A stretch of DNA of 64,000 bases from Pectinatus brassicae (GTDB taxonomy: Bacteria > Bacillota > Negativicutes > Selenomonadales > Selenomonadaceae). A model generated the notes under the pieces. That model was not told the DNA's origin, did not search any database, and was given only the letters and a program-made list of their open reading frames with translations. This document shows, piece after piece, positions 7,763-17,900 of this stretch (position 1 is its first letter; the number at the start of each line of letters is the position of its first letter). The stretch lies in NCBI RefSeq assembly GCF_014201835.1, contig NZ_JACHFH010000005.1, positions 1 through 64,000 of the forward strand, in the 5' to 3' direction. The position numbers and the translations under genes were made by a program.

Positions 7763-9733
7763 TTATTTATAGCGTTTAATAAAAGTGGGGGAAGAGTAAA
7801 GACTTTTTTTGCCGTTTAATTGCAGCGGAAGCGATATTGTATTATTGGCAGTATCAAATACTATAACGCCAATTTCTGTTAATACCTGTAAACAATATTG
7901 TATTAAGGAAATATCAATTGTCGGGGAAGACGTTTCGTGCTGGTAAATTTTTTGGAGATGTTCTATATTGGCTGAAATAATATTGTTGTTAGCTAGGAGA
8001 AATTTTTTTAAAAACAAATAAAAACTGCCAATAGTATCATGTTCAGGATATAGCGAAGTCAGCGGAGTGGTTTTTATATCTTTGACAATGAGCTGAATAT
8101 ATTCTTTATCGTTCCAAAGATTTATCTCAGGCTGAAAGACTAAATCCATTTTTTTGTTGGCAATAACAGCTGCATATTCAGCCATATTCCAAGCTAATAC
8201 GGTATAATTTTTTTGTTTATCGTTAAAAATAAATTTGAGATGCTCTTCATTACGGCCAATTTGTTTAACTGATTGAGGAATGACCGAGGTGCAAAGAAAT
8301 AATGGGGCAGGATTGCCCATACCAAAAGGCTCCAAAACAGCAATATCATCAATGAGTTTTTTGGTAATCATATTTGGTGAAATAACTTTAGTGATTTCAA
8401 TAAGCGGCTGTAAATCTTCTGGCTGCAAATTTTTTTTGGCATAATTATTGAAGAGTTTACGGAAGTCATCTATAGCAGAAGGTTTTAGAGATAGACCAGC
8501 TGCCATGGTATGTCCGCCAAAGGCTAATAAATTTTCTCGACAGTTTTCCAGAGCAGCACAGATATCGAAGTTTTTGATGCTGCGACAGGATCCTTTGGCA
8601 ATATCGCTATCAATACTTAAAACAATGGTCGGACGATAATATTTATCAACAATGCGTGAAGCTACAATACCGATGATACCAGGATGCCAGTTAGTACCAC
8701 CAACAACAATGGCGGCATCGTCATGGTAATGCTGTTTTTCTATGATCGAAATTGCTTCATTAAATGTAGCTTCAACCATGTCCTGGCGCAGTTGATTTTC
8801 TTCGTCAAGTGTTATGGCTAAGGCGTGAGCCTGGTTTTTATTATTGGCTAAGAATAATTCGACGCCAAGGCGGGCATGCTTTAGCCGACCAGCAGCATTT
8901 AAGCGCGGACCAATTATAAAACCAATATGACCGGCTGAAATATTATCCTTATCGAGATTACATACATTGATTAATTCCAATAAACCTATATTAGTTATAT
9001 TGGCAAGACCTTCCTGGACAAATTTGCGGTTCTCACCTAACAATGGAACAATATCAGCGACAGTGCCCAAGCTAACAATATCTAAATATTCACGATAAAT
9101 TTCGTGATGAATAGATTGCCAAAGAGCCTGACATAATTTAAAGGCAACGCCCACACCGGCTAAATTAGTATCAGGATATTTGTTGTCAGAACGTTTGGGG
9201 TCGATAACAGCAATTGCTTTTGGTAAAATTTCGCCAGGAAGATGGTGGTCGGTGACGATAACATCCATATATTGACTGGCATATTCAAGTTCCTCGACTG
9301 AACGAATACCACAGTCAACAGTTATCAGCAGCTGAACTTTATCGATGAACTTATCAATAGCTTCTTTATGAACACCATAACCTTCAGTTTGCCTGTCAGG
9401 TAGATAATAAGAAACATTAGCGTTTAATTTTTTTAGTGTTTTGTATAATACGGTAGTTGCTGTTATACCATCAACATCATAGTCACCAAATATCATAATA
9501 TGATCATTATTTTTGAGGGCTAATTGTATTCTGTCAGTACCTTGCTGCATATCCGGTAAAAGAAAGGCATCATGAAAGGGCTCTCGGCGGCTGTTTAAAA
9601 ATGTGCGCGCTTGGTCTAGTGAAAAGCCTTTTTTTATAAAAACTGCTGCAATAATTGGTGATATATTTAATTGTTTGGCAAATGTCTCTTGTGCTTCTGG
9701 GTTTTCAGCTAATATCTGCCATCTTTTTTGCAT
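7763..9733 (-). CDS. recJ: Single-stranded-DNA-specific exonuclease RecJ
   Basis: A 5'-3' ssDNA exonuclease for recombination and mismatch or base-excision repair. The DHH phosphoesterase core is clear: GDYDVDG near residue 80 and the DHH signature in VTDHHLPGE near 160, followed by VIDPKR. The DHHA1 part carries GGHTMAAGLSL. The 656-residue length includes a C-terminal extension typical of Firmicute RecJ. ATG 9733 was chosen because AGGGAG lies upstream; the 17 codons before it are not conserved-looking. It is transcribed alone with its own terminator. Confidence 0.94.
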   Translation of the reverse strand: MQKRWQILAENPEAQETFAKQLNISPIIAAVFIKKGFSLDQARTFLNSRREPFHDAFLLPDMQQGTDRIQLALKNNDHIMIFGDYDVDGITATTVLYKTLKKLNANVSYYLPDRQTEGYGVHKEAIDKFIDKVQLLITVDCGIRSVEELEYASQYMDVIVTDHHLPGEILPKAIAVIDPKRSDNKYPDTNLAGVGVAFKLCQALWQSIHHEIYREYLDIVSLGTVADIVPLLGENRKFVQEGLANITNIGLLELINVCNLDKDNISAGHIGFIIGPRLNAAGRLKHARLGVELFLANNKNQAHALAITLDEENQLRQDMVEATFNEAISIIEKQHYHDDAAIVVGGTNWHPGIIGIVASRIVDKYYRPTIVLSIDSDIAKGSCRSIKNFDICAALENCRENLLAFGGHTMAAGLSLKPSAIDDFRKLFNNYAKKNLQPEDLQPLIEITKVISPNMITKKLIDDIAVLEPFGMGNPAPLFLCTSVIPQSVKQIGRNEEHLKFIFNDKQKNYTVLAWNMAEYAAVIANKKMDLVFQPEINLWNDKEYIQLIVKDIKTTPLTSLYPEHDTIGSFYLFLKKFLLANNNIISANIEHLQKIYQHETSSPTIDISLIQYCLQVLTEIGVIVFDTANNTISLPLQLNGKKSLYSSPTFIKRYK

Positions 9734-9904
9734 AATAATAAGTCTCCCTGGAGTCAATAAATTTGTTCTGATATAGTATAACATAATATTTTATGATAAA
9801 TTTATTTTACACAATTAAAATGATATGATAAAATACAAAATACATAACCTGTACTATGTCTAAAATGGCTTGATAGAATATGAGCCTATAATATAGTGTT
9901 TAGT

Positions 9905-9934
9905 AATAACCGCTGCCTTGAGCAAGCGGTTATT
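9905..9934. other. Hairpin in the recJ-glycosyltransferase intergenic region
   Basis: A perfect 10-bp stem, AATAACCGCT (9905-9914) with AGCGGTTATT (9925-9934), lies about 110 bases upstream of the glycosyltransferase. No clear T run follows on either strand, so it is not a standard terminator. The rest of 9734-10040 is AT-rich, with nothing else I can name. Confidence 0.4.
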
Positions 9935-10040
9935 TATCGGTTTTAGGTTAGTCAATTTAAATTTATGGATAAAAGACATCATATACGTAGATATGTCAAT
10001 TCTGCTTTTAAGTTAAAGCGGGTTGGAGGAAAAGTCAGAT

Positions 10041-11162
10041 ATGACACAGAAGAATATTCTTATTGTTACCGCATCTATTGGCTCAGGTCACAATAAAGCA
10101 GCAGCGGCAATAAGCAATGAATTAAAGACGAGATATCCTGAGGCACATATAAGTGTAGTTGATTTTATGTCTCCGGATACAGCATATTTAAATGATTTAT
10201 TAAAAGAAATATATTTAAAGATGCTCGATTTTGTTCCTGGATTGTATAAATTTTTATATAGTTTTACAGCAGGACCGGTAAAAGGTACATCAGTTCAAAC
10301 TTTGCTGGCACATTTTATGAAACATAATATGGCTTCGATAGTTAAAAAACATCAAGCTGATATTATAGTTTGTACGCATCCTTTTCCTTGTGCGGCAGCG
10401 GCATATTTAAAAAGTAAAAATGAATTGGAAGCAAAATTATTTACCGTGGTAACAGATTTTTGCCTGCATCAAATTTGGATATATAAAAATGTCGATATGT
10501 ATTTTGTGGCCCATGAACAGTTGGCGCGCGAGCTTTATGCTAAGGGGCTTGATAAAAATCATGTGACAGTAACAGGGATTCCTATAAATAGGAATTTTAC
10601 ACAGGAATATGATAAAAAAATGCTTATCAAAAAGTTTGCATTGCAGGAAAATATGCCAATTATATTAATAATGGGCGGTGGTTTAGGTTTAGGTGGCGTG
10701 CAGACAGCACTAGAAGCTTTGGAAACATTGACTGTTCCCATGCAGATATTGGTAGTAACAGGTGCTAATGTGGCCCTGTGGTCGGAAGTTAATTCATATG
10801 TGGTTCATTCCCGCCATTCTATAAAAGTGTGGGGATATTCTCATAATATTAATGAGCTGATGGCGATTGCTTCACTGTTAATCAGCAAGCCGGGAGCACT
10901 TACAACCAGTGAGGCTATGGCAATGGAACTGCCGATGGTATTACAGACACCAATACCGGGACCGGAAGCAGAAAACGCTGATTATCTGGTTAATAATGGT
11001 GTGGCTGTTTTGATACAAAAGCAGGAACAAATAAGCGATATAGTAAAAAATGTCATAAATGATCCGGATCGACTTGCATGGATGAAAGAGAAGGCCCGAG
11101 AGTTGAAACGGCCAGATGCTGCACAGAAGATCGTTGACGTTATTGCTTACTATATGGAATAA
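10041..11162 (+). CDS. Diacylglycerol glycosyltransferase, GT28/MGDG-synthase type
   Basis: A GT-B fold glycosyltransferase (373 residues) of the MGDG synthase/UgtP-MurG group, which adds sugar from a nucleotide sugar to diacylglycerol to make membrane glycolipids. The N-terminal ILIVTASIGSGHNKAAAAI is the hallmark of the MGDG_synth domain. GGGLGLGG marks the start of the C-terminal nucleotide-sugar domain, and LISKPGALTTSEAMAMELPMV with PIPGPEAENADYL is the donor-binding site. ATG 10041 is preceded by GGAGG at a suitable distance; the upstream TTG is not used. The sugar donor (UDP-Glc or UDP-Gal) is not determined. Confidence 0.86.
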   Translation: MTQKNILIVTASIGSGHNKAAAAISNELKTRYPEAHISVVDFMSPDTAYLNDLLKEIYLKMLDFVPGLYKFLYSFTAGPVKGTSVQTLLAHFMKHNMASIVKKHQADIIVCTHPFPCAAAAYLKSKNELEAKLFTVVTDFCLHQIWIYKNVDMYFVAHEQLARELYAKGLDKNHVTVTGIPINRNFTQEYDKKMLIKKFALQENMPIILIMGGGLGLGGVQTALEALETLTVPMQILVVTGANVALWSEVNSYVVHSRHSIKVWGYSHNINELMAIASLLISKPGALTTSEAMAMELPMVLQTPIPGPEAENADYLVNNGVAVLIQKQEQISDIVKNVINDPDRLAWMKEKARELKRPDAAQKIVDVIAYYME

Positions 11163-11206
11163 ACTGTTAGCAAACTATGATTAAAGGTTTTTAGGGAAGT
11201 GAAATT

Positions 11207-11482
11207 ATGAAAAAACGACAATTGAATATTTTTACAGTCGTTTTTATTGCAATTATCGCTTATTTTTCTTACATTGCTATCAATCAACAAATGTATATAA
11301 GTAATGTTTCCAGCGAATATCAAATTGCTCAGCAAAAATATGATAAGGTAATGCAGGAAAATCAGAAACTAAAAGCCGAAAAAGATGCCTTGCAAAATCC
11401 TAAATATATTGAAAAGATAGCTCGTGATGAACTGGGGATGACTAAAAAAGGTGAAATTCCCTATGTGGCATCAGACAAGTAA
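11207..11482 (+). CDS. Septum formation initiator FtsB/DivIC family
   Basis: A bitopic division protein of 91 residues: short cytoplasmic N-terminus, one membrane helix at about 9-27, a coiled coil at about 35-65 rich in Q, K and E, and the diagnostic tail NPKYIEKIARDELGM. It would join FtsL and the FtsQ/DivIB homologue in the divisome. It stands 44 bases after the glycosyltransferase with a GGGAAG site upstream. The order ftsB-like gene, S1 protein, tilS, hpt, ftsH is widely conserved in Firmicutes. Confidence 0.88.
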   Translation: MKKRQLNIFTVVFIAIIAYFSYIAINQQMYISNVSSEYQIAQQKYDKVMQENQKLKAEKDALQNPKYIEKIARDELGMTKKGEIPYVASDK

Positions 11483-11537
11483 AAGGATATTTTGTTATAT
11501 AATTGAATAAAAACAGGTATATTTGTCTTTTGTTATC

Positions 11538-11567
11538 TTGACACTATTAATAAACAAAGGGTATAAT
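11538..11567 (+). promoter_or_regulatory. Promoter of the S1-domain gene
   Basis: TTGACA (11538-11543), an 18-base spacer and TATAAT (11562-11567), about 40 bases before the start codon. Perfect hexamers. Confidence 0.75.
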
Positions 11568-11609
11568 ACCATTAAAATGGCTTAATTTTAAGGAGGATTT
11601 AGTAAATTT

Positions 11610-12068
11610 ATGTCAATTGAAGTTGGCAGTGTACTTGAAGGTACAGTAACGGGAATTACAAATTTTGGTGCGTTTGTTGAATTACCCGAAGGAAAAGTAG
11701 GTCTGATTCATATATCTGAGGTTGCTGATGTATATGTTAAAGACGTAAAAGATTTTCTCAAAGAAAAAGATAAAGTTAAGGTTAAGGTTTTAACTGTAGA
11801 TGGTAATAAAATCGGATTATCGATAAAGCAACTTCAAGAAAAAAAGCCTCCTCAACCGGTTGCACAGAAAAGTAGCGCTGCTCCAGCCAAATTTGCGCCG
11901 CGTAAACCTTTTAAAAATGATTTTCGTCGGTCAAATAATTATCCAGGCACTACCACTTTTGAAGATAAGCTTTCTCAATTTTTAAAAGATAGCGATGAAA
12001 AATTGACGGATTTGCGGAAAAAGACAGATTCCAAACGTGGTGGCCGCGGTTCACGCCATTATGAATAA
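11610..12068 (+). CDS. S1 RNA-binding domain protein (YabR/GSP13-like)
   Basis: Residues 1-72 form one S1 OB-fold domain (GSVLEGTVTGITNFGAFVEL, then GLIHISEV and KVKVLTVDGNKIGLSIKQ). The rest is a low-complexity tail rich in P, A, K and R that ends with a basic GGRGSRHYE. This resembles Firmicute YabR/general stress protein 13, which associates with ribosomes; the precise role is not established. A strong AAGGAGG site precedes the ATG, and it has its own promoter and terminator. Confidence 0.88.
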   Translation: MSIEVGSVLEGTVTGITNFGAFVELPEGKVGLIHISEVADVYVKDVKDFLKEKDKVKVKVLTVDGNKIGLSIKQLQEKKPPQPVAQKSSAAPAKFAPRKPFKNDFRRSNNYPGTTTFEDKLSQFLKDSDEKLTDLRKKTDSKRGGRGSRHYE

Positions 12069-12081
12069 GTTATGATTTTTC

Positions 12082-12107
12082 AAAAGCACTCTTACAAGGG
12101 TGCTTTT
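12082..12107 (+). terminator. Terminator of the S1-domain gene
   Basis: AAAAGCACTC, short loop, GGGTGCTTTTT. Confidence 0.85.
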
Positions 12108-12136
12108 TGTATGTTGATGGATATATAGGAGTTTAT

Positions 12137-13516
12137 ATGCTTAAGCAGGTCGTGGAATTTTGTCAAAAACATAGGCTTTTTTTGGCTGGTGATAATATTT
12201 TATTGGCATGCTCTGGGGGACCGGATTCCTTGTGTATGGTTCATCTGTTTATAGAAATTGCTGCCCGGCATAATCTGATGTTGTTTGTAGCGCATATTGA
12301 ACATGGTATAAGGGGCAAAGAATCACTTGCAGATGCACGTTTTGTGGAACGATTCTGCCTTGATAATAATATTGATTGTTATCTGCGCACTGTAGATGCT
12401 CAAATGTATGCACAAAAGAATAAAATTTCCTTGGAAATGGCGGCGCGTGATTTACGCTATGCACAGCTTAGGGCTTTGGCAAAAAAATTAAATTGTCAGC
12501 ATATAGCAGTGGCACATCATCGCAAGGATCAGGCTGAGACAGTATTGATGCATATGCTGCGTGGTTCGGGTAGTAAGGGACTTGCCGGCATGCAGCCAAG
12601 TGCTAATGGTATTATCAGGCCTTTGCTTAATTGCAGCCGTGAACAGATAGAAGATTACTGCCAGCGGTACAGTCTTGTGCCGCGTATTGACAGTACCAAT
12701 TATGAAACAGATTATACACGCAATGATATTCGCTGGAATTTATTGCCCCAATTAAAAAAATTTAATCCCAATATTGAGGCGGCTTTATGTCGTACAGCCT
12801 CATTATTGGCAGAAGAAAATGATTTTATTCTTACATATACACAGGAAGTCTTTAGGCAAATTGCCGAAAAACTGGCAGCCGGATATGTTTTTTCATTGCC
12901 CCAATTTGTAGGAGAACATAGGGCAGTACAGCGGCAGCTTATAAGAACAGCAATATATTTTGTGAAAAAAAATATAAATAATATAAATAATGTACATATT
13001 GATGATATATTAATATTGGCTAAAAAAGCTGTTACTGGAACACAACTTGATTTACCAGAAGGATTAAAGGCAGTAATTCAATATCAAAAACTTTTTATAG
13101 GACTTGATAACACTTTGAGTGCAGAAGAAGTTTCTAATATATACTTACAGATCCCAGGACGCACTAAGATTAATAAGTCGTTGGGGGAGATTGACAGTGA
13201 AGTAATATATTCCTTTGAAAATATAAAGGCGCGGGAAATTTGTTATATTGATGCAGCAAAAATTACTGGCAAATTAATGCTTCGCTCTCGCCAGGACGGT
13301 GATATTTTTTATCCCAAAGGTTTAACTGGCCATAAAAAAATAAAAAAACTTTTTATTGATTATAAAATTCCTCGTCAGCAGCGTCAGCAAATTCCTATTT
13401 TATGTGATGATAAGGGAATTGTTTGGGTGGTTGGTTTGCAACAGGACAGACGGTATCTGCCGACACAAGACACGGAAAAAATCATTAAATTAGTCTTTAC
13501 TAAAAATATCAAATAA
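12137..13516 (+). CDS. tilS: tRNA(Ile)-lysidine synthetase
   Basis: TilS adds lysine to C34 of the CAU-anticodon tRNA-Ile, switching it to read AUA; the gene is normally essential. The N-type ATP pyrophosphatase P-loop SGGPDS is at residues 26-31. HIEHGIRGKES and VAHHRKDQAETVLMHMLRGSG are family-specific. The C-terminal TilS_C domain is represented by RSRQDGD and HKKIKKLFIDYKIPRQQR. The 459-residue length is usual. The start is fixed by AGGAG seven bases before ATG 12137. It is the first gene of the conserved tilS-hpt-ftsH cluster. Confidence 0.95.
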   Translation: MLKQVVEFCQKHRLFLAGDNILLACSGGPDSLCMVHLFIEIAARHNLMLFVAHIEHGIRGKESLADARFVERFCLDNNIDCYLRTVDAQMYAQKNKISLEMAARDLRYAQLRALAKKLNCQHIAVAHHRKDQAETVLMHMLRGSGSKGLAGMQPSANGIIRPLLNCSREQIEDYCQRYSLVPRIDSTNYETDYTRNDIRWNLLPQLKKFNPNIEAALCRTASLLAEENDFILTYTQEVFRQIAEKLAAGYVFSLPQFVGEHRAVQRQLIRTAIYFVKKNINNINNVHIDDILILAKKAVTGTQLDLPEGLKAVIQYQKLFIGLDNTLSAEEVSNIYLQIPGRTKINKSLGEIDSEVIYSFENIKAREICYIDAAKITGKLMLRSRQDGDIFYPKGLTGHKKIKKLFIDYKIPRQQRQQIPILCDDKGIVWVVGLQQDRRYLPTQDTEKIIKLVFTKNIK

Positions 13517-13629
13517 ATTTCTTGTTTTTAGCAGAACTCACTAAAAATAAGAAATTACTATTTCAAATGATTATTATATGAATAAGCATTTGTGATAAAT
13601 AGATTACATAATTGAAAGGCGGCTCTTGC

Positions 13630-14166
13630 ATGCATAAAGATTTAGAAAAAGTTGTATTTACTGAGGAACAAATAAAAAAACGCGTTAAAGAATTGGGTGA
13701 AGAAATTACCAGGGATTATGATGGCAAAGAAATTGTAGCTGTAGGTATATTAAAGGGTGCAATTGTTTTTTTTGCTGATTTGATTCGTGAAATAAAAGTA
13801 CCTGTTAAATTTGACTTTATGGCGGCATCAAGTTATGGTTCCAGTACAAAAACTAGTGGAACAGTAAGAATTTTGAAGGATATTGATACTGACATCGAGA
13901 ATAAACATGTAATAATTATAGAAGATATTATCGATTCGGGACTGACTTTAAAATATTTAAAGGAGAACTTTGAGCATAGGAAAGCAGCCAGTGTAAAATT
14001 ATGTGCAATGCTTAATAAGCCAGAGGGACGTCGCACTGATATAAAAGGGGATTATGTCGGTTTTGATGTACCAGATGAATTTATTGTAGGCTATGGACTT
14101 GATTATGCTAGTGTCTATCGTAATATTCCATATATTGGTATATTGAAAAAAGAAATTTACTCTTGA
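13630..14166 (+). CDS. hpt: Hypoxanthine phosphoribosyltransferase
   Basis: A purine-salvage enzyme that joins hypoxanthine or guanine to PRPP. The PRPP-binding loop VIIIEDIIDSGLTL is near residues 95-108 and the flexible-loop segment ASSYGSST is near 71-78. The C-terminal DEFIVGYGLDYASVYRNIPYIG is also typical. It has 178 residues from ATG 13630, chosen for the AAAGGCGG site upstream. It sits between tilS and ftsH; in Firmicutes Hpt is often coexpressed with these genes and reported to interact with TilS. Confidence 0.95.
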   Translation: MHKDLEKVVFTEEQIKKRVKELGEEITRDYDGKEIVAVGILKGAIVFFADLIREIKVPVKFDFMAASSYGSSTKTSGTVRILKDIDTDIENKHVIIIEDIIDSGLTLKYLKENFEHRKAASVKLCAMLNKPEGRRTDIKGDYVGFDVPDEFIVGYGLDYASVYRNIPYIGILKKEIYS

Positions 14167-14174
14167 TATACCAA

Positions 14175-14203
14175 TTGAGAATTTAATTAAATAATGCTAT
14201 AAT
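14175..14203 (+). promoter_or_regulatory. ftsH promoter
   Basis: TTGAGA (14175-14180), 17-base spacer, TATAAT (14198-14203), about 50 bases before the ftsH start. Confidence 0.7.
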
Positions 14204-14253
14204 TATAAACTATAAGCCTTATAAAATAAGATGCTTTTAAGGAGGATTAAAGA

Positions 14254-16227
14254 TTGAATAAGTTTCTGCGAAATGCCGGTTTTTATGTACTAATAATCTT
14301 GATCGCATTTTCCTTAATAGATTATTTTCATAGTAATTCATCGAAGAAACCAGAAATTAATTATACACAATTTCTGCAGCAAGTGAATGAAAAGAAAGTG
14401 TCGAAAATAACTATTGTCGAAAATACTATCAGCGGCACTTTATCTGATGGAACAGAATTTACTACTATTGCCCCTACTTACCCCAATAGTGATAACTCAT
14501 TATTGGCGAACCTGCAAGCTAACGGCGTAGAAATAAAAGCACAAAATCCACCTGATCCACCTTGGTGGACGACGATATTTACGTCTATACTGCCAATCCT
14601 TTTATTAATTGGTGTTTGGTTTTTTATTATGCAACAGTCGCAAGGCGGCGGCAACCGTGTTATGTCTTTTGGCAAAAGCCGCGCTAAAATGAATAATAAT
14701 AAGGTTAAGGTTACATTTAAGGATGTAGCTGGTGCTGACGAAGCCAAACAAGATTTAGAAGAAGTTGTAGAATTTTTAAAACATCCGAAGAAATTTAATG
14801 ATTTGGGTGCCCGTATACCAAAAGGTGTTTTATTATTTGGGCCTCCGGGAACAGGAAAAACACTTTTGGCAAAAGCTGTAGCTGGCGAAGCGGGTGTGCC
14901 TTTCTTCACGATAAGCGGTTCAGATTTTGTTGAAATGTTTGTTGGTGTTGGTGCATCGCGTGTACGTGATTTGTTTGATCAGGCCAAGAAAAATGCGCCA
15001 TGTATCGTTTTTATCGATGAAATTGATGCTGTTGGACGTCAGCGTGGAGCCGGTTTAGGCGGTGGACATGATGAACGTGAACAGACACTCAATCAGCTGC
15101 TCGTTGAAATGGATGGTTTTGCTGTTAATGAAGGTATAATAATAATAGCAGCTACTAATCGACCAGACATATTAGATCCGGCGTTATTGCGTCCAGGTCG
15201 TTTTGATCGTCAGATTGTAGTTGATCGACCTGACATTAAAGGAAGAACAGCTATTTTAAAAGTTCATTCCAGAAACAAACCTTTAGAAGAAACCGTTGAT
15301 TTGGGGATTCTTGCTCGTCAAACCCCGGGTTTCACTGGTGCCGATTTGAGCAATCTCATAAATGAAGGTGCGTTGCTTTCAGCACGACGTAACAAGAAAA
15401 CTATTGGTATGAATGAATTGGAAGAATCAATTGAACGAGTTATGGTTGGACCAGAAAGAAAATCAAAAGTGATAAGTGATGAGGATAAACGTCTCACAGC
15501 ATATCATGAAGGTGGGCATGCGTTAGTAGGACTTTTGCTGCCGCACTCTGATCCTGTGCACAAGGTAACGATCATTCCGCGTGGTCGTGCTGGTGGTTAT
15601 ACATTGAGTTTACCAAAGGAAGACCGTTCCTATCATACGCGCAGTGAATTAATCGATCAGCTGAAAGTGACATTAGGTGGACGAGTTGCTGAAGAGGTTG
15701 TATTAAAAGAAATAAGTACTGGTGCACAAAATGATATAAAACAGGCTTCACGTATAGTTCGCGGTATGATTATGGAATATGGCATGAGTGATGTGTTAGG
15801 GCCTATTTCCTTTGGTGAAGGTAATGACCATCAAGTATTCCTTGGTCGTGATTTAAATAATCAGCGTAATTACAGTGAAGAAGTGGCCTGTGAAATTGAT
15901 AAGGAAGTTCGACGCTATATAGAAGAAGCTTATGAGGAATGTCGTACATTATTAGTAGATAATCTTGATAAATTGCATCTTTTAGCGGACAAACTTATTA
16001 AACATGAAACATTATCGGCAGCTCAATTAAAAGAGCTTATGGAAACAGGTGATTTAACAGAAGATAGTAATGATAACAATGACGATTCGTCTTCTGATAA
16101 CGGTGTGACTGATACTGAGGAAACAGTAAAGACTGATGCTGCTGTTGAAACGGTTGAGGGAGAAGAAAAGGCCGAAGAACCTGAGGAAAAATCAGAGCCT
16201 AATTATAATTTAACTGTCAATAAATAG
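14254..16227 (+). CDS. ftsH: ATP-dependent zinc metalloprotease FtsH
   Basis: A membrane-anchored AAA+ protease for quality control of membrane and short-lived cytosolic proteins. Two membrane segments lie near residues 9-24 and 110-127 with a short external domain between. Walker A GPPGTGKT is at 196-203, Walker B FIDEIDA follows, and the second region of homology is RPGRFDR. The zinc-protease motif HEGGH is at 418-422. The last 60 residues are acidic and low complexity. Translation starts at TTG 14254, placed by AAGGAGG ten bases upstream. Confidence 0.96.
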   Translation: MNKFLRNAGFYVLIILIAFSLIDYFHSNSSKKPEINYTQFLQQVNEKKVSKITIVENTISGTLSDGTEFTTIAPTYPNSDNSLLANLQANGVEIKAQNPPDPPWWTTIFTSILPILLLIGVWFFIMQQSQGGGNRVMSFGKSRAKMNNNKVKVTFKDVAGADEAKQDLEEVVEFLKHPKKFNDLGARIPKGVLLFGPPGTGKTLLAKAVAGEAGVPFFTISGSDFVEMFVGVGASRVRDLFDQAKKNAPCIVFIDEIDAVGRQRGAGLGGGHDEREQTLNQLLVEMDGFAVNEGIIIIAATNRPDILDPALLRPGRFDRQIVVDRPDIKGRTAILKVHSRNKPLEETVDLGILARQTPGFTGADLSNLINEGALLSARRNKKTIGMNELEESIERVMVGPERKSKVISDEDKRLTAYHEGGHALVGLLLPHSDPVHKVTIIPRGRAGGYTLSLPKEDRSYHTRSELIDQLKVTLGGRVAEEVVLKEISTGAQNDIKQASRIVRGMIMEYGMSDVLGPISFGEGNDHQVFLGRDLNNQRNYSEEVACEIDKEVRRYIEEAYEECRTLLVDNLDKLHLLADKLIKHETLSAAQLKELMETGDLTEDSNDNNDDSSSDNGVTDTEETVKTDAAVETVEGEEKAEEPEEKSEPNYNLTVNK

Positions 16228-16263
16228 TATATTTAGATGTCCTATTACATAATCTAAAATACT

Positions 16264-16309
16264 AAAGCCGCTGTACATTGTCGATAAACGCGTGTACAGC
16301 GGCTTTTTA
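16264..16309 (+). terminator. ftsH terminator
   Basis: A long stem AAAGCCGCTGTACA/TGTACAGCGGCTTT followed by T, about 40 bases past the ftsH stop. Confidence 0.88.
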
Positions 16310-16339
16310 TTTTAATAGTGGTTTTAATTTTAGCAACTA

Positions 16340-16372
16340 AAAAAGAGTGCTGCATTTCGCAGCACTCTTTTT
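16340..16372 (-). terminator. Terminator of the carboxyltransferase gene
   Basis: AAAAAGAGTGCTGC/GCAGCACTCTTTTT stem just downstream of the minus-strand gene ending at 16382; symmetric enough to work on both strands. Confidence 0.88.
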
Positions 16373-16381
16373 GTTTTTATA

Positions 16382-17842
16382 TCAACCTTTGAAGAACTTT
16401 TCGGCAACTTTTGGATTGAGGTTATAAAGAAGAACATCTTCATCGCTGGCATTGGCACGGCCAATTTCAGCTAGTTTTTTAACAGTACGTTTTTTGAAGA
16501 ATTCTTCAGCAACTTGTGGGAATAATGCATAAGATAATACATCTTCTTCACTAGCAAATGGGTAACCTTTATCAGCAAGTTCTGTTTTAAAGTTTTCCAT
16601 ACCTGGTTTAAGATGATCAGCAGGACGATCAGTAATGAGTTCGTCTTTTTTAATGCCGATTTTATCAAGAACTTCCTGACTGACAGGGGCAGGAGTACGA
16701 CCAAATTTACCGCGAACAAGGTCTTTAAATTCGTTAGGAACCATTTTATAACGTTCGCCAGTCATGACATTCATTGTAGCCATTGTGCCAACAATCTGGC
16801 TGGATGGGGTAACGAGTGGAGGATAGCCGGCATCAGCACGAACACGTGGCATTTCATCAAGAAGATCCTGATATTTATCTTCCATACCTTGTTCTTTAAG
16901 CTGATTTACAAGATTGGAGAGCATACCGCCTGGAATCTGGAAATCAAGAACGTTAGGATTAACATCAAAATAGCCTTTAAGACCAAATTCACTGATAAGT
17001 TGATTTTTAACACCAAGGAAGTGTTTAGCGATAGGAGTCATAGCCTGACGGTCAAGACCAGTATCGTATTCAGTTCCTTCTAATGTAGCAACAAATGTTT
17101 CGGTACAAGGCTGGGATGTATCACCGGAAAATGGTGATAATGCACAGTCGATAACATCAACGCCAGCTTCAATAGCTTTCAAGTATGTCATGAATCCAAA
17201 ACCGCTGGTGCAGTGAGTATGTAACTGAATAGGTAATTTAGTAGCTTTTTTAAGTTTGGTAACGAGTTCTTCAGCTACGAAAGGTTTTAAAAGACCTGAC
17301 ATATCTTTAATACAGATGCTGTCAACACCCATTTTTTCCAAGGCAGCAGCTAATGTAGCAAATTCATCAGTAGTATGAGGTCCGCCAACAGTATAAACAA
17401 GGCAGCCTTGAACTTCTACAGAATGTTTAACTTCTTTTTTTGCTTCTTTAGCAGCATCAATAGCTGTTTTTAAATTGCGTGTATCGTTCAATGCATCAAA
17501 AATACGGAATACACCGATACCATGCTGAGCAGCTTTTTTTACGAAAGCACGAACAACATCATCTGGATAATGATTGTAGCCTAAGAGATTTTGACCGCGT
17601 AACAGCATCTGGATAGGAGTTTTCAGATGTGCTTTTAAAGTGTCAAGACGTTCCCAAGGATCTTCATCCAAGAAACGAAGACAACTGTCAAATGTTGCGC
17701 CACCCCATGCTTCTAAAGATTTATAGCCAATAGCATCGAGAGCTTCTAACTGAGGAAGCATTTGGGAAAGATGCATACGAGTAGCTAATAGAGACTGATG
17801 ACCATCGCGTAATACTGTTTCAGTAATCTTAACTTTTGCCAT
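16382..17842 (-). CDS. oadA: Biotin-dependent pyruvate/oxaloacetate carboxyltransferase subunit (OadA/PycB type), no biotin domain
   Basis: The TIM-barrel carboxyltransferase domain is complete: TETVLRDGHQSLLATRM at the N-terminus, the metal-binding LHTHCTSGFG near residue 205, and CIKDMSGLL with the carbamylated-lysine candidate. A conserved C-terminal helical region follows. The protein stops at 486 residues with no biotinylation motif (AMKM), so the biotin carrier must be separate; this is common in Negativicutes oxaloacetate or pyruvate carboxylase systems. Whether it decarboxylates oxaloacetate (Na+ pump) or serves pyruvate carboxylase cannot be told from this subunit alone. The last 60 residues carry a duplicated motif. 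Start ATG 17842; GGAG lies rather far (14 bases) upstream. Confidence 0.88.
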   Translation of the reverse strand: MAKVKITETVLRDGHQSLLATRMHLSQMLPQLEALDAIGYKSLEAWGGATFDSCLRFLDEDPWERLDTLKAHLKTPIQMLLRGQNLLGYNHYPDDVVRAFVKKAAQHGIGVFRIFDALNDTRNLKTAIDAAKEAKKEVKHSVEVQGCLVYTVGGPHTTDEFATLAAALEKMGVDSICIKDMSGLLKPFVAEELVTKLKKATKLPIQLHTHCTSGFGFMTYLKAIEAGVDVIDCALSPFSGDTSQPCTETFVATLEGTEYDTGLDRQAMTPIAKHFLGVKNQLISEFGLKGYFDVNPNVLDFQIPGGMLSNLVNQLKEQGMEDKYQDLLDEMPRVRADAGYPPLVTPSSQIVGTMATMNVMTGERYKMVPNEFKDLVRGKFGRTPAPVSQEVLDKIGIKKDELITDRPADHLKPGMENFKTELADKGYPFASEEDVLSYALFPQVAEEFFKKRTVKKLAEIGRANASDEDVLLYNLNPKVAEKFFKG

Positions 17843-17900
17843 AATTAATAAAACAACTCCTTTTATATTATACAATTAATTGTAGTGAGCATACTTATTT

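Noticed and set aside
9840-10040. Riboswitch upstream of the glycosyltransferase
   Set aside because: Only one 10-bp hairpin was seen and no block matches an aptamer class I know.
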